From Gordionus sp. m RMFG-2023 (Eukaryota > Nematomorpha > Gordioida > Chordodea > Parachordodidae), in NCBI RefSeq assembly GCF_954871325.1, contig NC_088775.1:63899561-63963560 (forward strand): DNA of 64,000 nucleotides, in the 5' to 3' direction. How positions within the stretch are numbered: position 1 is the first letter of the stretch; the number at the start of each line of letters is the position of its first letter. A program made the translations under genes and the position numbers. This document shows positions 33,300-45,000 of this stretch, in pieces. The notes below the pieces were generated by a model, which saw only the letters and a list, made by a program, of their open reading frames with translations, was not told where the DNA came from and made no database searches.

Positions 33300-33890
33300 T
33301 TGAAACTACTTTTGTTTAAAAATAAAAAATTTACTATAAAAAAACTATTTACATCTACAAATATAAAAATTTTCCAACGACTCACAAAACCCCTTTCCTT
33401 AGCTTGACTGTTAATCCGATCGGGCGCTCTTTGCTGGATTCTCCACTGAACGTTCTTTCCTGAACAGCCAGAAATGGATTATTGCTCAGAGCCACTACTG
33501 AGAGTCATAATCTCATTAAATGATTCTCTACACAAGCCCAACTCTTCTATCCTCGTGGATTTCTTTATTTGTCCTATCTCTGCCCTGTTTTTCTTGTGTG
33601 GCCTTTTATCAGAGTATCTTGGGTCATATCCCCATACCTTTGAGGTACTTTCTCCCTGTCAGCATCCACCCATCTTCTCGATTCTATAGAGCCTTCATGA
33701 TTTGCTAATGTAAACAAAACTTTATGTACTCATTATAACTTTACACACGTTGTTGAAAAAACTAAATCATGATTTTTATAAATTCCACACACGTTGTTAA
33801 ATAACAACTTTACTATAATTATCATCTTCACACACCTTGTTTAAAAACAGCAAAATTGATTCTCATAAATTTCACACACATTTTATTCTT
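33300..33890. repeat. Left flank of a gypsy fossil, inverted relative to the right flank
   Basis: Contains ttccttagcttgactgttaa, gggcgctctttgctggattc, atccacccatcttctcgatt and repeated acacacgttgttaa strings. The reverse complement of all of these occurs, in mirrored order, at 37,650-38,370. The left copy lacks a middle part of about 120 bp present on the right. Confidence 0.8.
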
Positions 33891-34471
33891 TTCTACCAAT
33901 TTTCATTTTATATGTTTAATATATCTTGACCAGATTCCTATTTATTATTCAATCTTTACCTCGACTTTTTTCTTTCCGAGATACAAGATGGAATTGCAAT
34001 CATTATTAAGAGCCATAAATTTATACCATCGTTTAATACCGAATTATGCTGAGGTAATATTACCGTTGTATACGAAAAATATGAAATTTGAATGGGAAGA
34101 AAAACATAATGAAATAATATTAAAGATAAAGATAGTAGATAAACCTATTATGAATTGTTTTAATGAGAATTTTTCGCAGTGAATGCATTTAATAATGATA
34201 TAGAAGGAGCTTTGTTACAAATGGTTGATAATATTGAGAACCCGATTTTATTTTTATCCAGACAATTTAATAGTACTGAAAAAAATTACTAGACAACAGA
34301 AACAAGGTTTGGTTTGAAAGTGTAGAGAATATTTATTGGGTCAAAGGTGCTATATACGGATCACAAACCATTGTAGATTTGTTCAAAAAGACAATAAGGA
34401 ATTGATGATTTCATCCAGGTTACAAAAATGTTTGATATTGGTTGGTAATTTCAATTTTGAAATAAGATTCT

Positions 34472-34655
34472 AGGCTCGTTTTGAGCCGATTTTTAAAAAC
34501 GGCTAACTCAATATTTCATCCAGAAAAATATTGCACAAGCCTGAAGATTTTGTTCATAGAAGGAACAAAGATCTAGGCATATATTCTCGAAATCTCGAGG
34601 ATTAGGGCAATATTTTTCTGTAAAATCGGCTCAAAATGAGCCGTTTAACAAACTA
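34472..34655. mobile_element. hAT MITE inside the gypsy fossil
   Basis: Flanked by TAAGATTC on both sides (34,464-34,471 and 34,656-34,663). The right end, reverse-complemented, is TAGTTTGTTAAACGGCTCA. The left TIR has lost about 12 bp and starts TAGGCTCGTTTTGAGCC. Same family as 19,042-19,257. Confidence 0.85.
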
Positions 34656-35284
34656 TAAGATTCAGTGCAGATAGATAAAATTGTTTACAGATATATTATC
34701 AAGACTGTTTGTTAAGGAAATAGAAGACGAAGAAATAGAGCCCAGAATTAATAGTTTAGAGCAGTTTAACGTAGAAGATGAGCGTTGAAAGTAAATGCAA
34801 AAGAAAGACCTTTAACTATAGACCTGGTAGATAAAATATTCAAGCAAGATGAAGAATTAATGAGAATAGGAGCATGTTTGAAAGAAGACATAAAATGAAG
34901 ACAAAGCGTTCAAAAATATAAAGATGAATTAAGTATAAAGAATAATTGTTTAACGAGAAGATATCGCTTAGTAATTCCTGATTCGTTAAGAAAGGATATA
35001 ATAGCAGCTGTGCATGCCCGACATCAATGCTAGAGAGAATGATGAATAAAGCATGAGAGTAAGTTTAATGGTCCAAAATCAATAGTGAGATAGAAGTATT
35101 AGCTAAGAGTTGTGATATCTTCAACAAGTGACCAATGTACCATCAAGAAATAAGGAAGATAAATGGCCAGACTAATTCTATGTAAAAGAATACATGCAGA
35201 TTTTTAAGAATATGACAAGAAAAGATGTCATCATGGTAGATGCAGGTTCAAAATGGATGAATTTGTCAGTAAGTTTCAGGTTTA

Positions 35285-37621
35285 CAGTGTTGTTAAAATA
35301 GCGCGCTACTTTTTGATAGCGGTAACTCGCTACTAATTTAAATTACATAATAAATACATCTAAAAATTATTAAAATATATTTTTTATAAAATCTAAAATT
35401 ATAATCCTTTTATTTAATTTAATTTTGAAATTTATATTTAAAAATATACATTATTGTTATATATTAGATATAAACAGTTGTTAAATAGCAATCTGTATTT
35501 AATTTATATTTTGCGCATTCATTAAATTATATATTTTTGAAATTCCGTTATTGGTATGTCCTTGCTTTTATCTTATTTTATATTTCATTTTATATTAAGC
35601 ATTATAAATCTTGTTATGTGTGAGATTGTTGAAGATATTGAAATTTCTTTGGAAAATGAGCAAAATATAGATGATCCTTTCCCAAAATTCAAGAAATACT
35701 TTAACCTTGAAGAAAAAATTAATACTGGATATCGGTTTCGGTGCAAGATCTCTTCAAATCATACGAGCAGCTTTAATTTGAAAAAACATTTAAAGGTAAT
35801 ATATTAAACAAATTTAATATCAATGTGTAGGCTAATCTTTAATTTTTAAAATAAATTAAAATCAAAAACCAATCATTTTTTTTATATATTCATAAATTTT
35901 ATCTAAATTATTTAAAAAATTTTAAAACAGTTATTTCAATCATTTTTATGTACTTATCTCCTACATAATTTTTATTCTAAGTATTTTATAATTTTAGACT
36001 GTGCACACTTCAAATTATAAAGAGATTGAAAAATATCTCAAAAGTTTTGGGGTAATGGAAGAAGATAAACCCACTTCCAAATCAAATTTAATACAAACAA
36101 AATTAACCAATTTGGATTCATCAACACCTGGTGTATCCCAAAAATTGGCTGATAAAGTCATTATGAACTTTATAATAGATACAGTTCAACCATTATCCTT
36201 GGTGGATAATGATTCTTTTATAAAGATGATAAACACTTTTTCTCCACAGACCAAGATATTTTGCCGGCAGACATTGATGGCAAGAATTTTGGAGAGCTTT
36301 AAGGAAATGAAAGAATCTTTGATATTAAATCTATCAAGATGTCTCCTACGTCTGTACAACGGCAGATTGCTTCACAATAAAAGGTAAAAATGTTTATTTT
36401 CTGATTTATAATATGTCATATTTTTAGAGCTTATTTAGGAGTAACTGCACATTGGATTGATCCTAAAATCTTAAACGAAAATCTGTAGCGTTAGCTCTAA
36501 AGAGAATAATTGGCTGTCAGACTTATGACATTCTAGTATTATTGCAGAAATCCATAGGTCTTACAAAATTCAAAACAAGGTTTGTAAGATGATTACGGAT
36601 AATGGGTCTAATTTCCTGAAGGCCTTCAGGTTTTAAATTTATTACAATTTTTTTATAATATGATATAAATAATATAGAATATTTGGGGAAGATAATAATA
36701 ATAACAATACTAGTAATATTCCTGACAAAAATATTGAAGATGGAGAACAAGAAGAGGATGATGAAATGGAGTTTGAGATAATTGATGTTCATGACATCCT
36801 TGGTTTTAAATTATTTTATATTTAATTTTTCACCAATATAAAATAAAATTTATAATATTTAGGATCTTCAATAAAGTCTTCTATGTTACCTAGCCATCAT
36901 CGTTGTTCCTGCCACAACCTAAATTTAGTTGCGACAGTGGATGCTGAAGAAGCATTATTAAATGAGGATTTTAAAAGAGTATCAAGATCTACATTTTCTA
37001 AATGCCAAGCTCTTTGGAATAAACAAAATAAGTTATCAAATACGTCTTATATTTTCAAAAAAAAATTAGGACGTTATTTATTGACACCAAACACTACAAG
37101 ATGGAATAGTGTTTTAGCATTGTTTCTAGATGAGAAAAAAATGGAAATGAATTATATATTGAATCAAATGGGAATATAGTATTTTAATGTGGAGGAGCAT
37201 ACTTTTATTAAAGACTATAATGAAGTATTTTTAATTAAACTCTAGATGCTTTTTTTAAATCTAAAAATACTAATTTAAATATTTTTGATGATTTTTTATA
37301 AAAAGTTTGTTTATTAAATTTAATACTGTGTTGCCCTCAAGTGCTAGTGCTGAACGATTATTTAGTATGGCAAAGCTTAAACTTTCTGATTGTCGCTCTA
37401 GACTTGGGGATGACAGTACCGAAATGTTATTATTATTAAAGTGCAATAATAAATAAAGTAACAAATTATAGTCATGTTTTTATATCAATATATTATTGTG
37501 GAAATAAAGTTACGTAAAAAAAAAATATTAAAAAAAAAATCAAAGTAGCTAATAGCGCGCTACTCATTTGAAAACGATAGCGGTAGCGCGCTATTTTTAA
37601 AAGTAGCGTTTAACAACACTG
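35285..37621 (+). mobile_element. hAT element, full length, exact 8-bp target duplication
   Basis: TIRs are CAGTGTTGTTAAAATAGCGC (left) and, reverse-complemented, CAGTGTTGTTAAACGCTAC (right). CAGGTTTA flanks both sides (35,277-35,284 and 37,622-37,629). Tandem and inverted gcgcgctac/gatagcggtagc strings lie just inside. It is 2,337 bp with BED-to-dimerisation coding content, so it was an autonomous element. It is inserted in the integrase part of a gypsy fossil. Confidence 0.95.
35556..37456 (+). pseudogene. hAT (ZBED-like) transposase, broken
   Basis: Plus-strand blocks in family order: 35,611-35,795 with a BED-like finger (FRCKISSNHTSSFNLKKHLK); 36,001-36,387 (EKYLKSFGVMEED, ADKVIMNFIIDTVQPLSLVD, then TTADCFTIKG in a shifted frame); a probable short intron (36,385-36,425) leading to AYLGVTAHWIDPKIL; 36,883-37,179 (HHRCSCHNLNLVATVDAEEA, TPNTTRWNSVL); and 37,316-37,456 with the dimerisation motif NTVLPSSASAERLFSMAKL. 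Several stops and frame changes around 36,480-36,620 and 37,180-37,310 disable it, but little sequence is missing. Confidence 0.85.
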
Positions 37622-37649
37622 CAGGTTTATCAAGAAAAGTAGCTTTGGA

Positions 37650-38370
37650 CTTGTTTTTTTAACAACGTGTGTGAAGGTGATGATAAAAATAATTTAGTTG
37701 TTTTTGTTAACAAAGTGTGCGAAGGTCATGATAATCACAATTTAGTTGTTTTTCAACAACGTGTGTAAAGTTATGAGTATAAAAAGTTTTGTTGAGTAAC
37801 GAAGGATAGATTAGTAAATTATGAAGATAGGTAGGTGAATTTCACAGAAATAGAGATAAGGGAGGATATATATATACGCATGTTAATTCTATTTATAGAT
37901 GAGTCATACTTTCGATTGGGGAACAAAATAGCCAAGATAAAGATCCGAGAGATAGAGAATCGAGAAGATGGGTAGATGCTGCTAGAGAAGAAGCACAACA
38001 CCAAAGGTATGGGGAGATGACCCAAGATACTTCGATTAATCGCTAGACAAGAGAAACAGGGCAGAGCTGGGACAAACGAAGAAAATCGACGATGAGATGG
38101 CTGGGCTTGTGGAGTAAATCATTAAATGAGATTTTGCCAAGTGTCAGTAATGGCTGTGAACAATAATCCATTACTGGCTGTTAAGGATGAAGAAGAACGT
38201 TCAGTGGAAAATCCAGCAAAGAGCGCCTGATAGGACTAACTAACAGTCAAGCTAAGGAAAGGGGTGCTGTTGAGTCGTTGGATAATTTTTATATTTGTAG
38301 ATATAAATAGTTTTTATATTTGTAGATATAAATAGTTTTTATATTTGTAGATATAAATAGTTTTTTTATA
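37650..38370. repeat. Right flank of the gypsy fossil, mirror copy of 33,300-33,890
   Basis: Reverse-complementary to the left flank over nearly its whole length, plus about 120 bp missing there (about 37,830-37,950). Its outer edge carries a 27-bp unit (tttttatatttgtagatata...) in three tandem copies at 38,288-38,365, against one copy on the left. Confidence 0.8.
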
Positions 38371-38399
38371 TAAAATTAAAAATATTATATACTCACAAC

Positions 38400-39098
38400 T
38401 AGGGGTGTACCGATACCACTTTTTGGAAGACGATCCGATCCGATATTTTAGATATTAAATTAATATCGGCCGATAACCGATCCGATATCATATCTAATTT
38501 TGTATTCTGCAAAGATACCGGTTTTAATTTTTAATATACTTTTTATTAGTACAACATCTATAATTTTACTATACCATAACATATGTCATTTAAATATATT
38601 ATAATGGTCAGTTATAGTTTATATTCAATTCAATTGCTATTATTTATATAATAAGTAATAACATTAATCTATTTACATAATTAGTAATAAAAAAATATAT
38701 TATGAAATTTGAAATTAATATTTAAAATTAATATATCGAAGATTTCTTTTTATATCAGAGATATGTCGGCGGTGATGGGGACTGTTAATATCACTAGCAT
38801 CACTAAAAACAGATACTGAAGAGATTAATGAACACTTTTTTAAACAGATTGCGAAAAAAAATAACTATATTGCAGAATGTTTATTAACTAATTATTTCTA
38901 TTAAAAAAATTAAACATAAAAATGTATTTCGATTTTATTTATAAAAATAAATGGTTTTTAGATATAACTTTTTTAAAATTTTGTTAAAAGCGCCATTTTA
39001 TATCAGATCGGAAAATTTTATAATATTTGCCGATAACCGATATTTTAAAATGAGCGAAATATCGGCCCGATCCGATATAAAATATCGGTACATCCCTA
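38400..39098. mobile_element. Non-autonomous hAT, 699 bp, exact 8-bp target duplication
   Basis: Ends are TAGGGGTGTACCGATACC and, reverse-complemented, TAGGGATGTACCGATATT; CTCACAAC flanks both sides (38,392-38,399 and 39,099-39,106). Subterminal zones are dense with inverted ccgatccgatat / atatcggcc strings. No transposase core. The element at 53,379-54,147 belongs to the same group. Confidence 0.9.
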
Positions 39099-39380
39099 CT
39101 CACAACATAATCAATGAAATGTTCCCCTTCATCTAATTTTATTTAAAAAGTTCTACGACAGATGATATGGCTGGGGGTGAGCGTATCCACACTCATTTAT
39201 TAAATATTCAAAGTAAATTTTTTTATATTGATAAAAAATTTTTTTACTATAACAAAAAGAAAAAATTATCAACATGTTCACCTGAAAGGATTAAAAGGAT
39301 AACTTGAATCATTTGTATAAAAATATTTTAAAGGCCAATAACTTAATTATTTAATAATCCTAAAAAAACTTGTCAGCAAC

Positions 39381-40385
39381 GTAGAAATATCTCAGGAATT
39401 GGGCCTCTTGAGTATCAATATTTTCTCTGGACGTCAGGATGCAAGACTGTAGCCAATCCATTACTATACCTGTCAGAAAATTTTCTGCCCCATTATTGCT
39501 TCCAATGATTGGGAAATTGAGAGAAGAGGATGATGAATTGAGCGATCTTCTAATAATAATGGGTAAGTCTGAAGAGGGTTGAGTCAATGCACAGCAAAGC
39601 AATTCGTTCAATTGCTGTGCACAACTAGTAAGAAGACTTATCATGTCAAAAGGAGTTCTTAATATGAAAAAATTTAACAAGATAAAAATGGTGTATAGTA
39701 ATTTTTTTAAGACAGGCTGCTTAAAATTTTTGGTAAATACTAATAATTTAAAATTCTCATTCAATTAAAATTCCATAAATGGTAACGGTAAATTTTTTTA
39801 TATAATAGCAATTAATAAAGTTTAAGTTTTTTAACCCTGTTTGATCCTGAGGCATTAAGAAAATTGTTATTAATAGGTAAGTCATAACAGAGTTGATATA
39901 TTTCAAAACGGTTTCGGACAAATCAATGTCTTCGATAGTGGGTAAATCTCTCTATATAAATTATAATAGTCATGATTATTTCTTTAATTGATATTAGTAA
40001 ATCGAATTGTTATAAAGATATAAGCATTTTTATTTTTAGCAATTCAAGATTAAAATTTTGTACAATATATTTACTTAATTCTTATAAATAAAAAAAAAAT
40101 ATTTTTAATATCATTTTACAAAAATCTCATCCAAAAAAGGTTCTAGCTCAGCCTCCATTCGGTCCATAAGCATAACGAGATCTTCTTTACTTGGTACAAC
40201 GTTTGAGACGTTAAAATCCTCGTTAACAGAAGTCGCGGCTGGAGAAACTTCTCGGGTGATAAAATTTCTTATCAATCGATTGAAATGGACTAAACCTTCG
40301 GATCGTCTAAGATAAGCATTTTGAAGTGTAGGAAAATCTGTGTTTCTGAATGCGTAAGTTACGAAACGAGACAAGATGTCTTGAT
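39381..40385 (-). CDS. BAG6: BAG6-like gene, middle exons
   Basis: Three minus-strand exons, about 40,120-40,385, 39,836-39,951 and 39,381-39,657, separated by 168- and 178-nt introns and joined in phase (EIF to RDL; QTG to TPF). They read KEDLVMLMDRMEAELEPFL, IEDIDLSETVLKYINSVMTY, FDMISLLTSCAQQLNELLCC and NFLTGIVMDWLQSCIL ... AQFLRY. The order and spacing resemble the human segment VDVVMLLHGHF...LQPQL, then the helical region ending VSWLTTMMGL ... ILRYVRR. Similarity is weak, so membership rests on strand, order, phase and position between the other exons. The upstream acceptor near 40,386 is uncertain. The next exon downstream is about 11.4 kb away (27,935). Confidence 0.5.
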
Positions 40386-40735
40386 CTTTATTGTAATATG
40401 CATAAATAGATTTTTAGGTATTATCTTATCAAGATATAATATATAAGATCTGTAATATATTTATTATTTTAATCTTAGGATACTAAATGCGATATTTTTA
40501 AGAGCTTTAAAATTATTTATATCTATTAACTATTATGTTATTAGTTACCTTTAAAATTAACTATTATAGTTAAAATCTTAAAAATATATTGAAAGTTAAT
40601 TTTTTAAATTTTATATATAAATCAGCATTTTTAATATATAAAATAATTATATAATTGCATTGAAAAAATAATAAATAAATATTTATTTTAATAAATATGG
40701 GCAAAATTTTTATTTGATTAATAAGAAACAATAAC

Positions 40736-42535
40736 TAGATCTGTGCGCTCACATTCTTATCGGCGGCGCGGCAGCCTTTAATATTTTTCTAACTTAAATT
40801 TTTTAATTAAAATTATGAATTTATTGGAAATACTTTTAAAATAAAATTTATGCATTACTATGGAAATTTCTAATTAAATTATAACTATAATTTAACGGTT
40901 TTATTAAGTTATAATTATCATGTATAAATATTATTTTATTTAGATTTATAGGACATATGATGATATTTTAGAGTTGAGAGTGAGCACAACTATGGAAAAT
41001 GCACGATCACCAGGTGTGCTCGATGCTGGAACACGGGACTTTTATAGCTATTATTGAAAGTTTAGGAAGATCCAATTCCAAAAATATAAAAACATTTATC
41101 TCTAAATTATAAGGCGAAAATAATGAAACACTCTTTTTTTAGACTAGTTAGATAGTCTTGTTCCAGATTTTTGTGATGAATGTTTGTTAGCTAATATCAT
41201 AAAATAGAAATCTGAAGGAACTTATGCGGTTTCACATTCGGTTAATTCGTCTATGTAAGGCAACAGAGAGGTAGCGTTTTGACATAAAAATTGCACTGGA
41301 GTAATATTTTTTCCTTTAAATATTCACTTACTATGTTTATAGATTGAAAACGAGGATCCAAATCAGGGATGTGAACCCGAATCCGGGTTCAGGAAATTTA
41401 TAATTGTTTGGTTGGGCATTTTGAAACCATAGAACAAACCGAGACCAATTTAGGGCAACTCATTAAACCCGGGGTAAAATGGACCTGGGACAGGTTCGGA
41501 CCCCTCTTAGGAAATCGGTTTCGATTAAGTTTCTGTTAACAAAATTACCATTAAATGGAATTTAAAATTATTGTACCCGGGTTCGGGTTCACATCTCTGA
41601 TCCAAAGTGATCCTAACACCTAAGTAAAATAATAAAAAGGAGAAATATTAATAAAAACTAATTTATGTATTTTAATACTACCTAAAGATCGGATTGATCT
41701 ATGATCAAATTTATTTAGCATATTTTGTTTAAGGGATGCTATGGGAGAACCATCTATGTTATTGTCACTAACACTTTCTAGCATTATTAAAATACTATGC
41801 CAACGTGAGGCACATTTAGTTTTAAGGTTTTATATTTTTCCTCATATTATTTTTGATTTGCACCATCATCATTAAACCCAAAATGAACTCCGTAAAAAGA
41901 ATCAATATCATCCAAATCTATAATATCCGATGTAAATGATATCGATAAAAAGCATTTCCTATTTTCGATATCGATTATACCGCTGTTTTGAATCTTAAGA
42001 CAACTATAATTTCTCTCACTTTTTAAGGAGATTTTCCATTTTATTAATTTTTTTCATTCCATCTATTTACTGTCACTAATCCATGTCTCAAACATAAATG
42101 ATGGTCATATTCTCCTAGATGAACACTTTTTTTAAATTGGACCTTGCATCCGTAACCATTTGAATTTTCTTAGACCCTAAATTTAATTCATTTTCAAACT
42201 TTATCTATCTCGGAAAAAATAGTTTAGGCGGTATGTTTATGAGTGACATGATGCGTAGCCAATATATAAAATGCGATATTAAAATTATTATCTATTTCAT
42301 AAAATAGAAAAGTAAAATAATTTCGCCATCTATATTTATCGACCCACATATCAATATTTATAGCAAAAAAATAAAACCGCAATTTTTAATAATTTAAAAA
42401 ATATTTTTCTTATTATTCATAAATAAAATAAATATTATTTTTAATAAAAAATATGTAACACGCCACCTCGTCGACGAATTTTTACATCGGCGGCGGCGTC
42501 GGGGTGTCAAAAATGTCCAGTGGCGCACAGGTCAA
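40736..42535. mobile_element. hAT element with GCC-rich ends, carrying a nested MITE
   Basis: Ends TAGATCTGTGCGCTC and, reverse-complemented, TTGACCTGTGCGCCAC are flanked by ACAATAAC (40,728-40,735 and 42,536-42,543). Subterminal ggcggcgcggc and ggcggcggcgtcgg match the element at 10,965-12,645. The minus strand between about 41,620 and 42,400 keeps weak transposase blocks (IDMWVDKYRWRN, TDARSNLKK). A second hAT MITE sits inside at 41,364-41,599. Confidence 0.8.
41364..41599. mobile_element. hAT MITE with CAGGGATGTGAACCCG ends, nested
   Basis: Ends are CAGGGATGTGAACCCGAATC and, reverse-complemented, CAGAGATGTGAACCCGAACC. The flanks are ATCCAAAT (41,356-41,363) and ATCCAAAG (41,600-41,607), an 8-bp duplication with one change. 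It lies within the hAT at 40,736-42,535 and so is younger than it. Confidence 0.85.
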
Positions 42536-42839
42536 ACAATAACTCTATTTAAAGCTGGTGTCCTTTCCTCAAAATATTTCCTAGAGTAAAGAAACCTTCT
42601 ACAAGCGCTTGATGTAAATGAGGCATAATAAATAATTTTAAATAGGAAAATCATGATATAAAGATAATGAATGCTGTATAAAATGTATACAAGTATTTAA
42701 CATTTAATTATTTCTAAATTTCATTAAAATGGGTTTTTAAGACTTGAAAAAAATTTTTTTTAAAAATATGCTTTTTTTGTTCCATTACATCCCTAGATAA
42801 TACTATTTGTTATTATAATTAATAGCTTATGAATTATGT

Positions 42840-43463
42840 GACTTCTAAATAATTGATGATGAGAAGTCTTGGAACCTTCCAAACTGTGTTAAGGCGATGG
42901 CAAGCACATTGAGATTCAAAATCCTTCTAAATATGGGGGGCATATATTACAATTATAAACAATATTTCTGCATATTACAAGCATTAGTAGTTGATAAAGG
43001 TATTTTTATAGTAATTGATGTATGCAGTTATCAGTGAATCAGATGGAGGTGTATACTAAATTATTTATCAAAAATGATTGAGAATGGAGACTTAGATATT
43101 CCCCCACCTAAAAATTTACCAAATTAAAACATAATTCTGCTACATGATTTTGTTGCAGATGATGCCGACCCTTTAAAATATTATATAAGTTAAAACATAT
43201 TCATAAAAATTATAATTATCGTCTTTCAAGCGCCAGAAGAATGGTGGAATGCATATTTGGCATCTAAATGGCGTATTTTTAATCGAGCCATGGATACCAA
43301 TGTTGCCAACAGTGAAATAATTATAAAAACTTGTGCACTGTTACACAACTTGTTGATTAATAGAGAAAACATAGAATTCCACCCCAAGAATACTCTAGAT
43401 CCTAAACAAAATAGATTATTTATGGAATCATCTATCTATAAAAAGTCCCTCAAAGGGTTTTAA
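42840..43463 (+). pseudogene. PIF/Harbinger transposase, copy 1
   Basis: Plus-strand blocks of a DDE_Tnp_4 nuclease: SWNLPNCVKAMA (family WxxPNCxGAIDG; the catalytic Asp is lost), NYKQYFCILQALVVDKGIF, IPPPKNLPN, VADDADPL (family GDxAFP), then RLSSARRMVECIFGI and WRIFNRAMDTNVANSEII followed by KTCALLHNLLI. Two or three frame changes and stops separate the blocks. A divergent DNA-binding partner gene lies tail-to-tail at 43,620-44,476, the usual two-gene Harbinger layout. Confidence 0.75.
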
Positions 43464-43619
43464 AGATATTAGAGATGCCATCTGAATATTATTATAAAAA
43501 TAAATTATCATGGCAATTATAACTTTATAATTTAATAAAAATAATGTGATAATTAAAATAATATAAAAGGCCTCCAATAAAATAATAACAATGCAATATA
43601 ATAGTTATTATTAATCTTC

Positions 43620-44476
43620 ATCAGTTTCATATTCAAATAATATATCAAAAATTATTTTAATTAATTTTTTTCCCATTTCTGATCTTTTTGCTAAAGTTTG
43701 GTCAAGCATAATATTATCCAAGAGTTTGTTAATAATCTTCTTTCTTTTATTTCTTCAATTTTAAGAACTTGCTCAAATAAACTAGTTTAAAATAATAAAT
43801 ATATTTACAAATGCAAATTACCTTGATCAATATCCCTCTTAATTTTTTGCATATACATCTTTTGTAATAAAGATAAGAATGGTACCTTATTGTATTCCTT
43901 TTCAATTTTATATAGCGTCCAAGATTTGTTAAATTTGTATTTTTTCATTGCGAGAACTTATAAACAAATTTTTCTTTCAGTTGATTTATGGTTTCGGCTT
44001 CATCTTTTTTTGCTTAATCCTCTAGATTTATTTAAAAAAAAATTTTTCCCCTGAATTTTCAAAAATTTATTTACAGGATATTTTTTTCATTTAACCTTTT
44101 CTTTTAAGAGGTGTCTCCCCTAAAAATGGCAAAGTTTCATTTAAAGTTGAAATTGAAGTATTAAAATCTGTGTAAGATTCGGGATTATTGCATGGTTGAT
44201 CAGGTTCAGATCACTAAATGTTTCATTAATAGTTGAGGTAGAGGGTAAGTTAGAAGAAGTTAATGTGATTGAGATCGTAGAAGTAAAAGATAGGATGGTA
44301 TTTGTTGAATATTTTTTAAATTTTTCCGGCAAACTAGAATTTTTTTGATTAAATAAGCTAGAATTCACTTGTATCATCAACTGTAAAACACCTCTAAGAT
44401 CGTAACGTAATGAATGAGATTTTATTCGAAAGGGGTTACAGAACTTTATTGGAATAGAAATAACTTTTGTAGACAT
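43620..44476 (-). pseudogene. Harbinger-associated DNA-binding partner (MADF/Myb-like), copy 1
   Basis: The minus-strand frame 44,141-44,476 gives a Ser/Thr-rich N-part. The downstream part (about 43,640-43,960) carries LFEQVLKIEEIKERRLLTNS and a tail similar to copy 2 at 45,700-45,840. Both copies keep a short intron of the same sequence (gtaatttgcatttgtaaata to an AG just before TTATTTGAGCAAG), supporting a spliced gene. The family binds element ends and carries the nuclease to the nucleus. Identification is by position and weak similarity; the frame is broken. Confidence 0.5.
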
Positions 44477-44639
44477 TTAAATTTGTTTGGTAAGAAATAA
44501 AAGATGCTTATTAATTTTATATAATTTTTTTAAATTAGTAAATAAATTGGATAATGAATACGTTAATTTAATTTCTTAGAAAAATGGCTATGTAAAATTA
44601 ATCAATAAAAATGACGACTGTTGCTGTTGGAATTAATTT

Positions 44640-44830
44640 TGAATATGACTTTAGGCCAAATATAATTATTTTGTTTGATAATTAATTATAAGTAGATTTC
44701 GCGGGATTGTCGTGTCGAAAAAGCTCACTATGAATAGTCATTGGTATTTACACATATTTGTATTTTGTCGTGTAGCTCTCTACTATGAATGCACCCTAAT
44801 AAATCAAATTACAAAACATTTAGTCATCTT
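44640..44830. other. Possible Harbinger end
   Basis: ctctctactatgaatgcaccc (44,790-44,812) resembles gctcactaatgtgaatgcac at 46,540-46,556, beyond copy 2. These may be termini of the two Harbinger copies; the other ends were not recognised. Confidence 0.35.
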
Positions 44831-45000
44831 CAAAGCGACTAACTACAATATGTTCAAATAGATAATTTGCAAGTGAATTTTTGAAATACCATTAAAATAA
44901 TAATGTTATATATATTTTACTAAATAAATAAATATTATGATATATATTTTAAATTATTTGTTAAAGATAATCAATAAAGAAGCTTTCATTACTTCAATAA

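Larger units (their letters stand above)
33950..37660 (+). mobile_element. Ty3/gypsy pol fossil, interrupted by two hAT insertions
   Basis: Plus-strand landmarks in order: the RT thumb segment (LLRAINLYHRLIPNYAEVIL, about 34,000), the RNase H block (about 34,200-34,460) and the integrase zinc-finger/core start (YRLVIPDSLRKDIIAAVH, about 34,960, to about 35,276). It is cut by a hAT MITE (34,472-34,655) and a full-length hAT (35,285-37,621). The upstream RT core, protease and gag are missing. The repeats at its two ends are inverted, not direct. It is old, with many breaks. Confidence 0.75.

Noticed and set aside
33474-33708. Overlapping plus-strand frames of 62-71 aa
   Set aside because: They lie in the inverted flank repeat, and equivalent frames are not kept in the mirror copy at 37,650-38,370.
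33950-38370. DIRS-type retroelement, because of the inverted flanks
   Set aside because: The pol piece contains a gypsy-type integrase zinc-finger region and no tyrosine recombinase was seen.
38951-39136. 61-aa plus-strand frame
   Set aside because: It spans the right end of the hAT element at 38,400-39,098 and its target duplication.
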